Origin: Halichondria panicea
Lineage: Eukaryota; Porifera; Demospongiae; Suberitida; Halichondriidae
Assembly: GCF_963675165.1 (NCBI RefSeq)
Contig: NC_087377.1
Coordinates: 9,193,122-9,257,121 of the forward strand
Reading direction: 5' to 3'
Length of the DNA stretch: 64,000 nucleotides
The position numbers and the translations under genes are program-made. Every line of letters begins with the position of its first letter. The first letter of the stretch is position 1. The notes beneath the pieces are model-generated. The model saw only the letters and a program-made list of their open reading frames with translations, had not been told where the DNA came from and searched no databases. Shown here piece after piece: positions 36,822 to 47,600 of this stretch.

Positions 36822-37626
36822 AGCCAATATGATGGGATAAATTTCCAGGTGGCGCCTTATTAGAAGGGGGCCTCTAGTACGGTAGTAGTTTCTCATCACA
36901 TGGTTTTTGAAAGCCATGAGGTCATTATTCATTATGATAACAGTGCATTACAGAAACAAACATTACATCATCAGAAATTGAACCTTTCGGTTTCTACTGT
37001 ATTAACGTAACTTAAATTAACGCCACGTAACTTATTAATTATAGACCACTCCATTGGCTTTAGTCGTTTCTAACGATCTGCCTCATAATTATGTATTTTT
37101 GTATTATCCATTCTCTCTTACCCTAGATCTGTTGACACCTATTGAAACAGCATTAGAGTTGCTGTCACAAATAAAAGAGTGGTGTCCACCTTCCCTGATA
37201 CCTGTCTGTAGTCAGTTAGTCCAATCAATGGTTGAAATCGAGATCCGAAGAAGTGCAGTTGATTGTGCAGCTCCCTATGTGCATTTTCATTTCTAAATAT
37301 TTTTGCCCACCACAAATACAATGAAAATTTGACGCATGCGCAGACAACTAGTACCAGGCCTGGCCTAACCGTTATAAAAGCGAAAACTCGGCCTGGGATC
37401 GAGGCTAACACGCGTCGTGATAATCGTTTCCAGAGACGTTCTAGTGATCTATCTGACAAACGTTATTGTGTACGTTCTGATTAATCGTTCTGTCTGCGTA
37501 CACACGTCCTGATAATCGTTTCCAGAAACGTTCTAGTAATCGATCTGACAAACGTTCTTGTGTACGTTCTGATAATCGATTTATTCATGTGAATTACATT
37601 GCAAAAATGTTGGCGGATTTGGCATT

Positions 37627-38814
37627 CCATAAGTAAAGGAAAGGGATTGGAAACGCATTACGTCATATGTCACCATCCTACTTATGGATTGTAGCCTCGA
37701 TTACAGGCCCTCCATTGCGGCGTAAATCGAAGCCACATGGTATAATTATGAGAGCATCTCAAGCTGGAGCCCTAAGCATGTCTAAGCTCATACTGTGGAC
37801 AGTGTAGTTAAAGGATAAGGGCTTCATGATGGCATCCATATCAGTAAAAAAAGCTAGATCTATTTTAGTTACATAATTATAAACTCGACAACAATGTATT
37901 TATTATCTTACTAAACTCCCTTTGTGAGTCTTGACACTAATCATAAGTGTAATACTGTACTCTAAGGGATGTCAATAAATTATATTATATAATGTTTAAA
38001 GTAAGTGGTTGCAAAACTACAGTGTATACACACAAGCAAAAATAAACATGTATATAATTATGTATACTTAATGATGAGGTGACAGGTGAGGTTACTAAAT
38101 GTCTTATGGATGACATTGTTGAATTCATGTCTTCCTAGATGCTTTTGTTTTGTTGAGAGAGAGTGGGATCTGGTTAACGGTTGAGGAGGACTTGCACCTT
38201 TTCTTACGAGCTGTTTGCTTCACATCCTAAAAAAAGACAATTAATTAATCACTTTAAAAAACATGATATAAAAGTTGCTGTAAATCACGAATAGATGCCC
38301 TGATCACTCCAAAATCAGTTGCATACTACATTCTAGCATGAGTACTACAATAATATAAAATACAACATTTTTTACTTAAAGCAGATGGTAACTCACTAAT
38401 CCATGCAATATGAGGCTTATGCTACATATCATACTATAGCTCTATTATGTAAGAACAAGATTCTCTCATGTAACCAATCCATAATACCTTACATTGAGCA
38501 ATAGAGCTTCTGTAAACAACTCACCCTAACTTTCAAGGTTTAAAAACACTTTTTGGGGTGCAATACACCATCCAAACTTTATGGGACCACTACCATTGGA
38601 AAGCTTATGTTTTTATGTACCCAAACAGCTTACTTGATTGGCTTGAACGCTGAAAGAATGATCTTGAAGTCCAAAAATATAGCTCAAAAAACAACAAATG
38701 ACCTTTTGACTAACAATGAATAACATCCGTAAGTAGGATGGTGACACACAAGCTCTGTTGAAAACATTGGTGCACGTGATGCGTTTCCAATCCCTTTCCT
38801 TTACTATCTATGGT
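37627..38814. mobile_element. DNA transposon derivative with CCATA...GGGATTGGAAACG ends
   Basis: Left end CCATAAGTAAAGGAAAGGGA, right end the reverse complement with CTATCTATGG. Subterminal CACCATCCTACTTA also pairs. The mirrored locus beside receptor B (33946-33964) keeps only CCATAGATAGTAAATATGG, as if two ends were joined after deletion. A basic C-terminal exon on the minus strand (38226-38125) may be what remains of its coding part. Confidence 0.7.
38125..38226 (-). pseudogene. Possible terminal exon of a deleted element gene
   Basis: A TTTTTTTAG acceptor is followed by 33 codons, rich in Lys, Arg and Ser (DVKQTARKKRCKSSSTV...), and a stop. It sits inside the TIR-bounded element at 37627-38814. 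It may be the C-terminus of the protein once encoded by the autonomous parent. Too short to identify. Confidence 0.28.
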
Positions 38815-39121
38815 GCTTCTAGGCTCGCTTCTAGGTAATTAATGAGCTAGCTAGCTTCATGGCCATAATTTGTATCTATGTTTTGGCAATGGTTTACAGT
38901 GTGCTTGTAGTGTTGTATAAATAACAACAGCTTCACTTCACTTTGAGACAAACTTAGAACCCCACAATTATGGTGCTGAACATTTATTTTTGTCTTTGCT
39001 TATTCTGTAGGTTACATATGGCTGAAGTACCGCTAAAAGAAAGAATATTTTATAGCCGTACTAAGAAAGCTGCGACTGTATGTGAAGTTAACTCAAAAAA
39101 TCGCCCACCCTCATATACAAG

Positions 39122-40560
39122 CATTGGGATTTGAAAACCGTAAGCACTGCTTGTTCAGCTATTAGAAATGGTACGTTGAGTCAACGACGTGCTGCTGAAG
39201 AATATGGTATTCCTAGGTCCACACTGGGCGATTACTATCGAGGAAGCACTCTTCCTGGTGCCAAAAGTGGCCCAAACAAGTATCTCTCTGATGCAGAAGA
39301 AGCAGAACTGACCAGGTTCTTGATTAGATGTGCCTCTGTTGGCTTTCTTAAAACCAGAAGTAATGTAATTGCAATTGTGCAAAGAGTGTGCGACCGTAAA
39401 GGAGTCAAGACAGTCACTCATGGTTGGTATGAAAGCTTCACAAAGCGACACTCAGAACTAGTTTTGCGAATTCCTGCTAAATTGTCTGTAGCAAGAGCAA
39501 AAGCCACGGATCCAGAAGTTATTTCGAGTTACTTTGACATGTTGGAGAAGGTTCTAGTAGAGTATGACCTTCTAGACACACCAGCACATATTTTTAATGT
39601 TGACGAGACAGGCATGCCTCTGGACCACCATCCTCCAAAAGTTGTTTGCAAAAAAAAGGAATGAAAAATCCTTCATGTATCACGAGTGGAAAAAAGACCC
39701 AAATAACTGTAGTTGCATGTGTCAGTGCTGCTGGTTACTGTACCCCCGATGGTTATCTGGAATGGGAAGTCCATGCACCCTGACATGGCAGCTGGTGAAG
39801 TTCATGGGACGTTGCATGCTTTCTCTGATAATGGGTGGATTGACACTGAGCTTTTCGACGTCTGGTTTAATAACTTATTTCTACGTTATGCCCCTGCTGT
39901 TCGTCGCTATTGATGGATGGACACAGCACACACTATTCACCTGAAACCATCCGTATTGCAGCAAAGCAAAAAGTTATTCTCTTTATTCTTCCCCCTAATA
40001 CTACGCACCTGTTGCAGCCACTTGATAGGGGATTTTCGGTCCCCTTAAAATTCGCTATAGTCATAAATATTTGGCCCAAAATCCAGGCAAGGTGCTCAGC
40101 AGATTCCCGTTTAGCAGTCTGTTTAAGAAGGCGTGGGTTCAGGCACTAACAATGGTAAATGTTCAGTCCGGATTTGAAACAACAGGAGTGTATCCACTTG
40201 ACAGGAGTAAAATCATGCCACCTGAGTATCTTGAGGAAAGCGTTTTGGAAGAAGATGTGGATGGGTTGCCATTTCTGCCATTGTTGACTCCGTCACGAAA
40301 GTCGTACTCCCGAAAAGAAACTGATGTTCCTAGAAAAGAAACTGATGCTTCCAGAAACTACACATATCCAACTGCTGGAAGACCCCTTAAAGAAATTTTA
40401 ACTTACCCTGAGCCAAGCTTCCAACAATCAAGCCGAGAAAGACATCTAGAGTGGCAACATCTTCAGAAGAAAGACAAAAAATGGAATTAAAGGAAGTGGA
40501 TAAAACAAGAGAAATTCCGAAAAAAGCAAAATAAGTACATCAGAGAATTAAAGAAAAGTA
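39122..40560 (+). pseudogene. pogo/Tigger/Jerky-type DDE transposase, frameshifted
   Basis: The N-terminal part (39131-39664) has a Psq-type helix-turn-helix (QRRAAEEYGIPRSTLGDYYR) and a CENP-B-like second DNA-binding region (SVGFLKTRSNVIAI...VTHGWYESFTKRH). First catalytic Asp: FNVDETGMPL. Then, in other frames, TSGKKTQITVVAC, WIDTELFDVWF, LMDGHSTHYS (second Asp) and PPNTTHLLQPLDRG (third acidic region), followed by NPGKV and a Lys/Glu-rich end. Frame changes occur at the A8 run near 39650, near 39750 and 40090. This is the cut-and-paste transposase family DDE_1. The gene is dead as read. It lies between receptors B and C. Confidence 0.88.
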
Positions 40561-40810
40561 AGTCCGAATATTACACGTAGATATATTATTATGATTGCTG
40601 TCACAATACAAATTGTCGTGTTCCTTTATACGTCATGCAGTCGTGTACATGTACATAGATCCTCCGGATAACTGGTCAGATACCCTATGTGATACGTATA
40701 CATTCAGTGGCGGTGGTTTTGAGAGTTCTCCTCTTAGTACATGTGAGTTGTCACAATGTATACATGTATATCTACACATGTGGATTGACCTTCTCAATTA
40801 ATTAGTCCAA

Positions 40811-41653
40811 GCTCACCCAGTGAAAAGCAGTGGAAAAAGTTCTACAACCACCATCAAATCTACACCGTTTAGGACACATGCTGGTGAGTAATGTGCATGT
40901 GCATGTACATGTATATGTGTGAGTCTCATTGTTGTGTTACTACGTGATTCTGGTGTGCATTTATAGGAGTGAGTGTTCAGACTGGGAGAAAGAAGACAGG
41001 TTTGTATTGTGTACATGCATGTATTGTACTTACTGTGTAAAATGCAGCTCCAGACGACCAAGCTCCTGTCGTTGTCGTTGACCCTAAGAGCCTATAGTGA
41101 AAAGCAGTGAGAAAAATGCTACAAGGAACGTAAAATGTATGCGCGTTGAGATACCTACTGGTGAGTGATGCACATGTATGTGTCTCATTGTTGTATTATT
41201 ACGTGAAAAGAAGGCAGGATTGTATTGTGTACATACATGTTATTGCACCAATAAAATGCAGCTCCAGACGACCAAGCTCCTGTCGTTGTCGTTGACCCTA
41301 AGAGCCCAGTGAAAAGCAGCAGGGAAAGTGCTACATGTACAAGGAATGTCAAATCTACGCGCTCTAGAACACGTGCTGGTGAGTAATGTGCATGTGCATG
41401 TACTTGTATATGTGTGGGTCTCATTGTTTTGTTACCACGTGATTCTGGTGTGCATTTATAGGAGTGAGTGTTCAGACTGGGAGAAAGAAGACAGGTTTGT
41501 ATTGTGTACATGCATGTATTGTACTGACTGTATAAAATGCAGCTCCAGACGACCAAGCTCCTGTTGTTGTCATTGATCCTGAGAGCCCAGTGAAAAGCAG
41601 CGGGGAAAGTGCTGCAAGGAATGTCAAATCTACGCCCTTTAGTACACGTGCTG
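40811..41653 (+). repeat. Four tandem exon-like units before the protease
   Basis: Units near 40811-40882, 41048-41160, 41262-41378 and 41543-41653 each run from an AATGCAG-type acceptor through CTCCAGACGACCAAGCTCCT to an ACGTGCTGGTGAGT-type donor. They would encode a Pro/Ser/Lys-rich linker (SPVKSSGKSATRNVKS). The intervening intron-like sequence (GAGTGTTCAGACTGGGAGAA) is duplicated with them. One unit has lost its reading frame. Repeated exons in a linker suggest unequal exchange. Confidence 0.7.
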
Positions 41654-41820
41654 GTGACTCAAAGGCATATAAGGTAAATAATGTATTACTTGTGCAGTTA
41701 CACTCCAGAGGATAATATCATAGAGTTGTATATCATACAGCGGGTAATTTTCGTGGGGTAAGATATTTGTTATGATCGATGCTCTATGAGCATCTTGTTA
41801 TGTATGTCATTGTATCTGTA

Positions 41821-42585
41821 GGTACACTTTCAAGTATCCAATGAATCATTGCTTGATGACTCAGAAACAAATCCGTGCATTGGGTTAGTGATCTTGGTCT
41901 CTCTCTTTATGCCCTTCAACGTAATGCTTGGCTGTCAGCAAATCATATTTCTGCTGCAAATATGCTGCTCAGAAGAGAATTCCCTCATCAAAACGGACTT
42001 CAAGATACTATGTACTTGCTCGAAAATCTCCAGTGGAGATCGTCAGCTCATGAATTTGTGCAAATAATTCATATTGAAGGATTTCATTGGCCGTGCTTAT
42101 CAAATAAATTATCATCTGATGCAAGTGAAATACAGCTGTATGACAGTCTTCACATAGAACCTGGCCCTACCATTATTGAACAGTCTTGCACGATTCTCCA
42201 TTGTATGAAAGACCTTTTCACAATCCAAGTTGTGAATGTTCAACTTCAGTATACTGGTGATTCTTGTGGTTTGTTTGCCATCGCTATGGCTTATGATTTA
42301 TGTTCTGGTCGAAACCCTTTGAAAATCAGCTACGATGATGAGAGTTCATCTGGAGCGTTGCTTCAACAATCGTGAACTGTCACGCTTCCCACGAGCTGCA
42401 AAAAAAGGGATTGCCCCAAGACAATAGTCGCAAAACGCAGGTTCCTGTATACTGTAGTTGCCGATATTCTGATGTGGAAGTCACATCGAGGTTTGGGGAT
42501 ATGGCGTCATGTGACAGTTGCAGTAAATGGTACCACCAGGATTGCTCAAAAAACATGGTTTTGTATGTCGTGAGCCAGTAGTAAT
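41821..42585 (+). pseudogene. ULP1/C48-type cysteine protease with zinc-finger-like end, frameshifted
   Basis: The frame at 41875-42375 has the catalytic elements of the SENP/ULP fold: FHWPCLS (His), IQLYDSL (Asp), and QYTGDSCGLFAIAMAYDLCS (oxyanion Gln and nucleophile Cys). After a one-base shift near 42340 comes LERCFNNRELSRFPRAAKKG. After another comes a Cys-rich finger (YCSCRYS...CDSCSKWYHQDC) of PHD-like spacing. This protease plus finger combination is common in transposon-associated proteins of cnidarians and sponges. At least two frameshifts make it a pseudogene. It may belong to the same insertion as the transposase at 39.1-40.5 kb or be a separate element. Confidence 0.75.
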
Positions 42586-42721
42586 AATATATTGTTTTTA
42601 TGTTCTTTTTGTAGTCTATTTTGTCTATTTTGTCTGTGTTACCATATAATCGTTGAGGATTAATTGCTCTTATAATAGTTGGAGCGGTTTGGAATCGAGG
42701 CTAATGATGTTGTAACCTGCA

Positions 42722-43126
42722 ATGGGGCGTGGCCGAATTTCAATCCGGTAGATTTGTGAGAAAAAAGCGTGGCTAGAAGCGGAAGAGCTGCACCACAGAG
42801 TTTCATATTTTGCATGCAGCTATAGTAGACATAGCGCTAGTTAGCTACTACTAGAAGTTAATCTTAGCTGGATCGTGCCTCCATACTCTAGAGAAGATCG
42901 TTGTGCCGGAAATACATGCAATTGGCTGAATATATGTACTTTCGGCAGCGCTGGAAAGTTAACTCTAACTCCGGAACACAACGTTGGTTGCAAGTCTTGT
43001 TTGGCTCATAGGAACATCACATCAAGAGCTCTATATAGTAGCAAAAATAAATCAATTTGCAAGTGCTGTGTTGGCGTACAAGCGGCCGATTTATCATGGT
43101 GGCTGATCTTCAGTGGTTTACTCTAG
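42722..43126 (+). promoter_or_regulatory. Duplicate of receptor B promoter with truncated first exon
   Basis: Inverted copy of 33466-33860. It contains the ATG at 43096-43098 and ten codons identical to receptor B's signal peptide start (MVADLQWFTL). The match then breaks at 43126 and a stop follows three codons later. The exon is dead, but the 5' flank is kept and lies 1.5 kb upstream of receptor C's own first exon. It could act as a promoter for receptor C (inference). Confidence 0.75.
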
Positions 43127-43496
43127 CAGTGTAAAACGTGTGCACTGCTTCATAATATATAATGCTCTAGCTAGTATAGATCTAGTATGGATAATTATCA
43201 AGTAATGGTTAGGACTAGGGCCTAGGGGGGGACAAGTTTAAATCGTGGGAGCATCAGTCTATTATTAGTAACCCCTCTCCACTTCTGAATCTAGTCTCGC
43301 GAGCCACGTCTGCTCGGAGACTACACTTAATCATAGATACTATAAATTCTATGACTTAATTAATCCTCCGACAGGGGTTATAAAAGTTTTTGCAAACAGT
43401 GGCCTAAGTATAGGATAGACTACACCTAAGAGTAGAATAATTATGCGTCTATGTAACCTCCGCGGTTGCGGTTAGCCCGAGGCGCATGGTCTATCT

Positions 43497-43499
<3 letters not shown>

Positions 43500-43533
<34 letters not shown>

Positions 43534-43895
43534 GTAAGTATTATAATACTTATTGCAAGTGAGAAGATAAAAGACAAAAGACAAAACAAAAAAACAAACC
43601 AAGAAAAAACAACAAAAACATGTGACATAATTTTATAAAGTTCCTGGGTGAAAACACATGTTTCAGACCGATAGCACCCGGCCTTCTTGAGTTGCTAGGT
43701 CAATAGTGCCAGTGTCTAAGGCCTTCCATGGTGTGGTGGTGGTGAATGACTTCCTAGAGCCTCTGATGCACATAATCTCTGATCTTATGAGGGAGAAATT
43801 TAGCCTACATCTCATCCAATTCAGAGTTGTGCTGTATGTTTTGTCCTGTTTCTCTGCCAGCATTGAAGCTAGTTTCTTGTAGACAATATGTGGTC
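43500..43895 (-). mobile_element. 5'-truncated retroelement insertion with poly(A) tail
   Basis: A run of about 33 T at 43500-43532 is a poly(A) tail on the minus strand. Upstream of it on that strand (43863-43663) is a frame with LNWMRCRLNFSLIRSEIMCIRGSRKS, the same domain end as the retroelement ORF at 24.1-24.6 kb. This looks like target-primed insertion of a 5'-truncated copy. Confidence 0.65.
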
Positions 43896-44639
43896 TATCT
43901 AACTTGGACTTCTGCGCATGCGCGAGGCGTGGTTATAAAAAGCCAGGTTTGGTGCGTAGCAACAGAAATTGAATTTGTGCGAGCTGGACGAGCTGGAGAG
44001 CTGTGAGAGACACCAGTTGACAGAAAAAGACAAGAAGACGGCTTCAAAACAACGAAAAAACTTAGTAGAGCTTGTGAAACGCTTGTTGAAGATACTGGAA
44101 AGAACAGACAAGTAAAAAGAACCTAGAACTGACTGCAACACTACAAGAAGAAGAATGAAGCTCTGTGGTGGAGTGGAGGGGGGTATAGAGCAGACTGGAC
44201 CGGCATGGAACCTTAAAAAAAACTCAATAAAAAGTGTCAAGTGATTGCTGAAGTGTTTTTGATGCTTCCTGGCCCCCCTTGCCCATGCCCAACTGGAAAA
44301 AGCAATACAAAGCAACAGTGGACATGGAAAGAATGGATATTGACTGAACAAACTATTGCATTCTGTGTTTTTTATAATGTTTTTGTCATCTTCTTGTCAC
44401 TTTCACTAAAAATGTCATTCCAACTTTTGAGAACTTCCTGCAAATTATTTGTCACTTCCTGTAGAATATGCGCCCATTTCCTGTAGAATTGGCGCCCATT
44501 TCCTGTAGAAATGTAATCTAATGTTTTTAGCCAATCAGACCAATTACAGATGATGTAATGTAGTCTAATATTAGATGTGCTAGACTTATGTGTAGACCTA
44601 CGTCTCCAGCTAGCTAGTGCAGTCAATCTAGTATTAAAG

Positions 44640-47600
44640 ATGGTGCCGGTGGTAAGTGGCCTATTTTGGGCTAAAATTCGTATAGATTATTTAATGTTCC
44701 ACAGGTAATCACCTACTTACTGTTCATGTTAGGGACATTCTTCCTCGTTCTACAGCCAGGTATGTTGGATGCTGTTTGTGTGTGGTGGTATCAAATTTCA
44801 TGGTGATCAGCATAAGCAACTGCCTTTTTTGTATAGAATCTGTCTAGTTTATAGGCTGAAGTAGCGTTATCCCTAGGCCGAGTTGTATCAAAATAACGCT
44901 AGGTCGCCAACTAGGCGCTAGGTGTGGGGAAGGTTGTATCTTGGCATGGTTGGAATTCGCTCTTTTTTGCTTTTTTGGCGATTTCTAATCGCCAGTAAAA
45001 TGAACGTGGTGTACGTGTGGATATTTCTCCGTAATCTACCGTAAGCACAAATAGCTGTGTGTATAATAATAATACTTGTAGAAAGCTAGCTAGCTAGTAG
45101 CCTCGGTCCCAGGCCGATTTTTTTTAATAGAACAAAGTTGAAAAATACGGCCTGGTATTGATTGTATCTGGGCGTGGCAGGAACCGGAAACCAAAGCAAA
45201 GATTCTTCATACTTTGTTTCCTGTCATATTTCCCCGTATAAGTTTAATACCGTAATTTTGCTCCGCGTATGCTCTTAAGTAACTGAAATCTAGCCATCGA
45301 TTATCTAGCTAGCTAGCTACTGCAAGTTTAAGTTATTCAGATTAACGTATACATTGTCTGCTTCACAAGAAGGCCCCACTCTCATTACAGAACAGGCCCA
45401 GCTCTTGTCAGAAGGAAGAAACGTCTTTGCCATGGTTTTCAACACGGTATGGCAAGTCTCTTGCTTTCACTCACTGCCCTTTGTGATGGACTACAAACTA
45501 GTAGGTAGACCAACACTGCCGGCCCTTGTTGACAGGTGTGTTGTTCTTGCAAATCTCTCTGCTTCTTGTTTTTTGGTTCCTAACCACGCCCAGATACAAT
45601 CAACACCAGGCCTAGTTGTCAGCCTAGCTAGAAACAACTCGGTCTGGAATCGAGGCTAGCTAGCTAGGTACTTAGATCTAGGCGGTAACTATCAAACAAG
45701 AAGGCCTCCCTCAATGAGCATCGACTCCTTCAATACAGCCTCGTGGAATGGCTACTATTACTCTACATTACCAAGAGTAGGTACGAAGAGAAGATCAATA
45801 GCTGTACACAAACACAATCGCACGTGATAAAGTATTGTGCTAGTAAATGTTGTTTTTAGGGGTTTGGGAATTGATAGTTGCGAACAATGACATCATGAGG
45901 CTAGCTAGTCGTTCGCGTTTGGCGTTCAAAGTTGCTCACTGCCCACTGATAGCAGGGGACATTACTTCAATCTAATCACAACGATTACAAATAGTCGAGT
46001 TGATCCTCTTCACTTGCACTCTTTACTCACAGTATAGATTTTTATGTACAGCTATCTGTAGTTAGACACTCTTCTCTTATCAGACGATACAGTCATACTG
46101 GTGAATTAAAAGCCAAATATTTGCTAAACCAAAAATTTTAATTTCCTACATTGTCTCGCAACCGTAGTATTCAATATGTGAAGTGAAATGGTGGTTGGAG
46201 TCTTTCAATTCACATATCTCTAATTTACATGAAACCAGGTGAAGGTACCTTAGTGCTCCCCACCCTCCCCATTGGAAGAGAGTGTTTCTGTCCTGGGGAT
46301 GTGGAGACGTACACTTGTACTGTATCTGGTGGAGGAATCACTGAATGGACAGGGACTAGCTTTGACTGTCCAGCAAATGGAGGTATTGTTACATTGACCC
46401 ACAGTCGCTTTACATCCATAAGATCCTGTAACAATGGAGCTATAGAAGGTGTTGGTACTTTAGTGAACACCAGTGTTACCCCAAACTGTTTTACATCTCA
46501 GTTGTCAATTAATATCAGCTCGACCATGAATGGTCAAACTGTTCAATGTTTCAGAGATGGTCCGCTTGATACGATTGGAAACCATACATTAAGAGTAGCA
46601 GGTAAACAGTGTTACTATACATAATAACAGGAGTGCATGAATATTCATGCACTCGAGTCCTGATAATAATTATGTACATGTAATCCCTATTAGTTGCCTA
46701 ACTTGCGGTACACACACACCCCCACAGATCCGCCCCCTCCCCCCACTAGCCTGGTAGTAACTGACGTTGGTTTGTCCACATTCACTTTAACCTGGGAGAA
46801 GCCAACTAGCGACTGTGGAACCTCCTTCTCATATGATGTCGTCTCAGATTGTGGAGGCTCTTGTTCCAGCATGTCAGGAGTGTGCTCTGATTGGACTGCC
46901 GCTGGACAAAACTGCTCCGTTATGGTGAGGGCTGCCTTGTGTACTGGACAACCTGGAAGCTTCAGCACTCCCGTCATGCTAAGTTTAACAGGTGAGTAAG
47001 GGCTATATATAATTATGGGATGAGTGTGGCATTGTGACTCTCCAGAACCACCCCCCCCTCTTGCTAGTGATGTCAGTGGACAGGTAGTGTATTCTGGTGA
47101 CAGCCTCGACTCTCTTACTATCACATTCCCAACAGTGGTAAGTGATTGTCAAACCCCATGCGACTATATAGGATTTTAAGTACTTGAGAACCCCTCCCCA
47201 CATGCAGAGTCCTGTCGATGTTGCTCCTGCTTTGTCTCCTGTAGTTACTTACTTTGTACAAACCGTCGGTGATCCACAAGGGGTCAGCTGTAATGCCACC
47301 CTGTGTCAGTACCAGACTATCTTCGCACGTGATAGTCTTCCCAGCAATGACTTAAACGTGACTGTGACAGTTTCCAACGGAATAGGAAGTGGACGATCTG
47401 TGACACCCTTCAAATGTGAGTTGGATTGTTTTGAAACAAAAAATAATTGTTGTTTTGTTTTTATAGTGCCAGCCAGTATTTCTTCGTTGGTGACTGTGAC
47501 AGTTGTTATAGTGGGCTCTAATGCTAGTGTGTCCGCTCATCTCCCGGACCCTAGTAGTTTCCAAGATCTGGCTGTGACCGCAGGAGTTTGTAACACCAGC

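Noticed and set aside
40811-41653. Regular direct repeats that might be a CRISPR-like array
   Set aside because: Units are 200-290 bp, contain splice signals and coding pattern; the organism is an animal.
43899-44351. 150-residue minus-strand ORF upstream of receptor C
   Set aside because: Low-complexity Phe/Ser/Leu sequence opposite A-rich plus-strand sequence; no domain, no initiation context.
45354-45659. 101-residue ORF in receptor C intron 2 as an extra exon
   Set aside because: Would enter in phase 1 but leave in phase 2, breaking the frame into the Ig-like exon; half of it is an AGCCTCG-type repeat.
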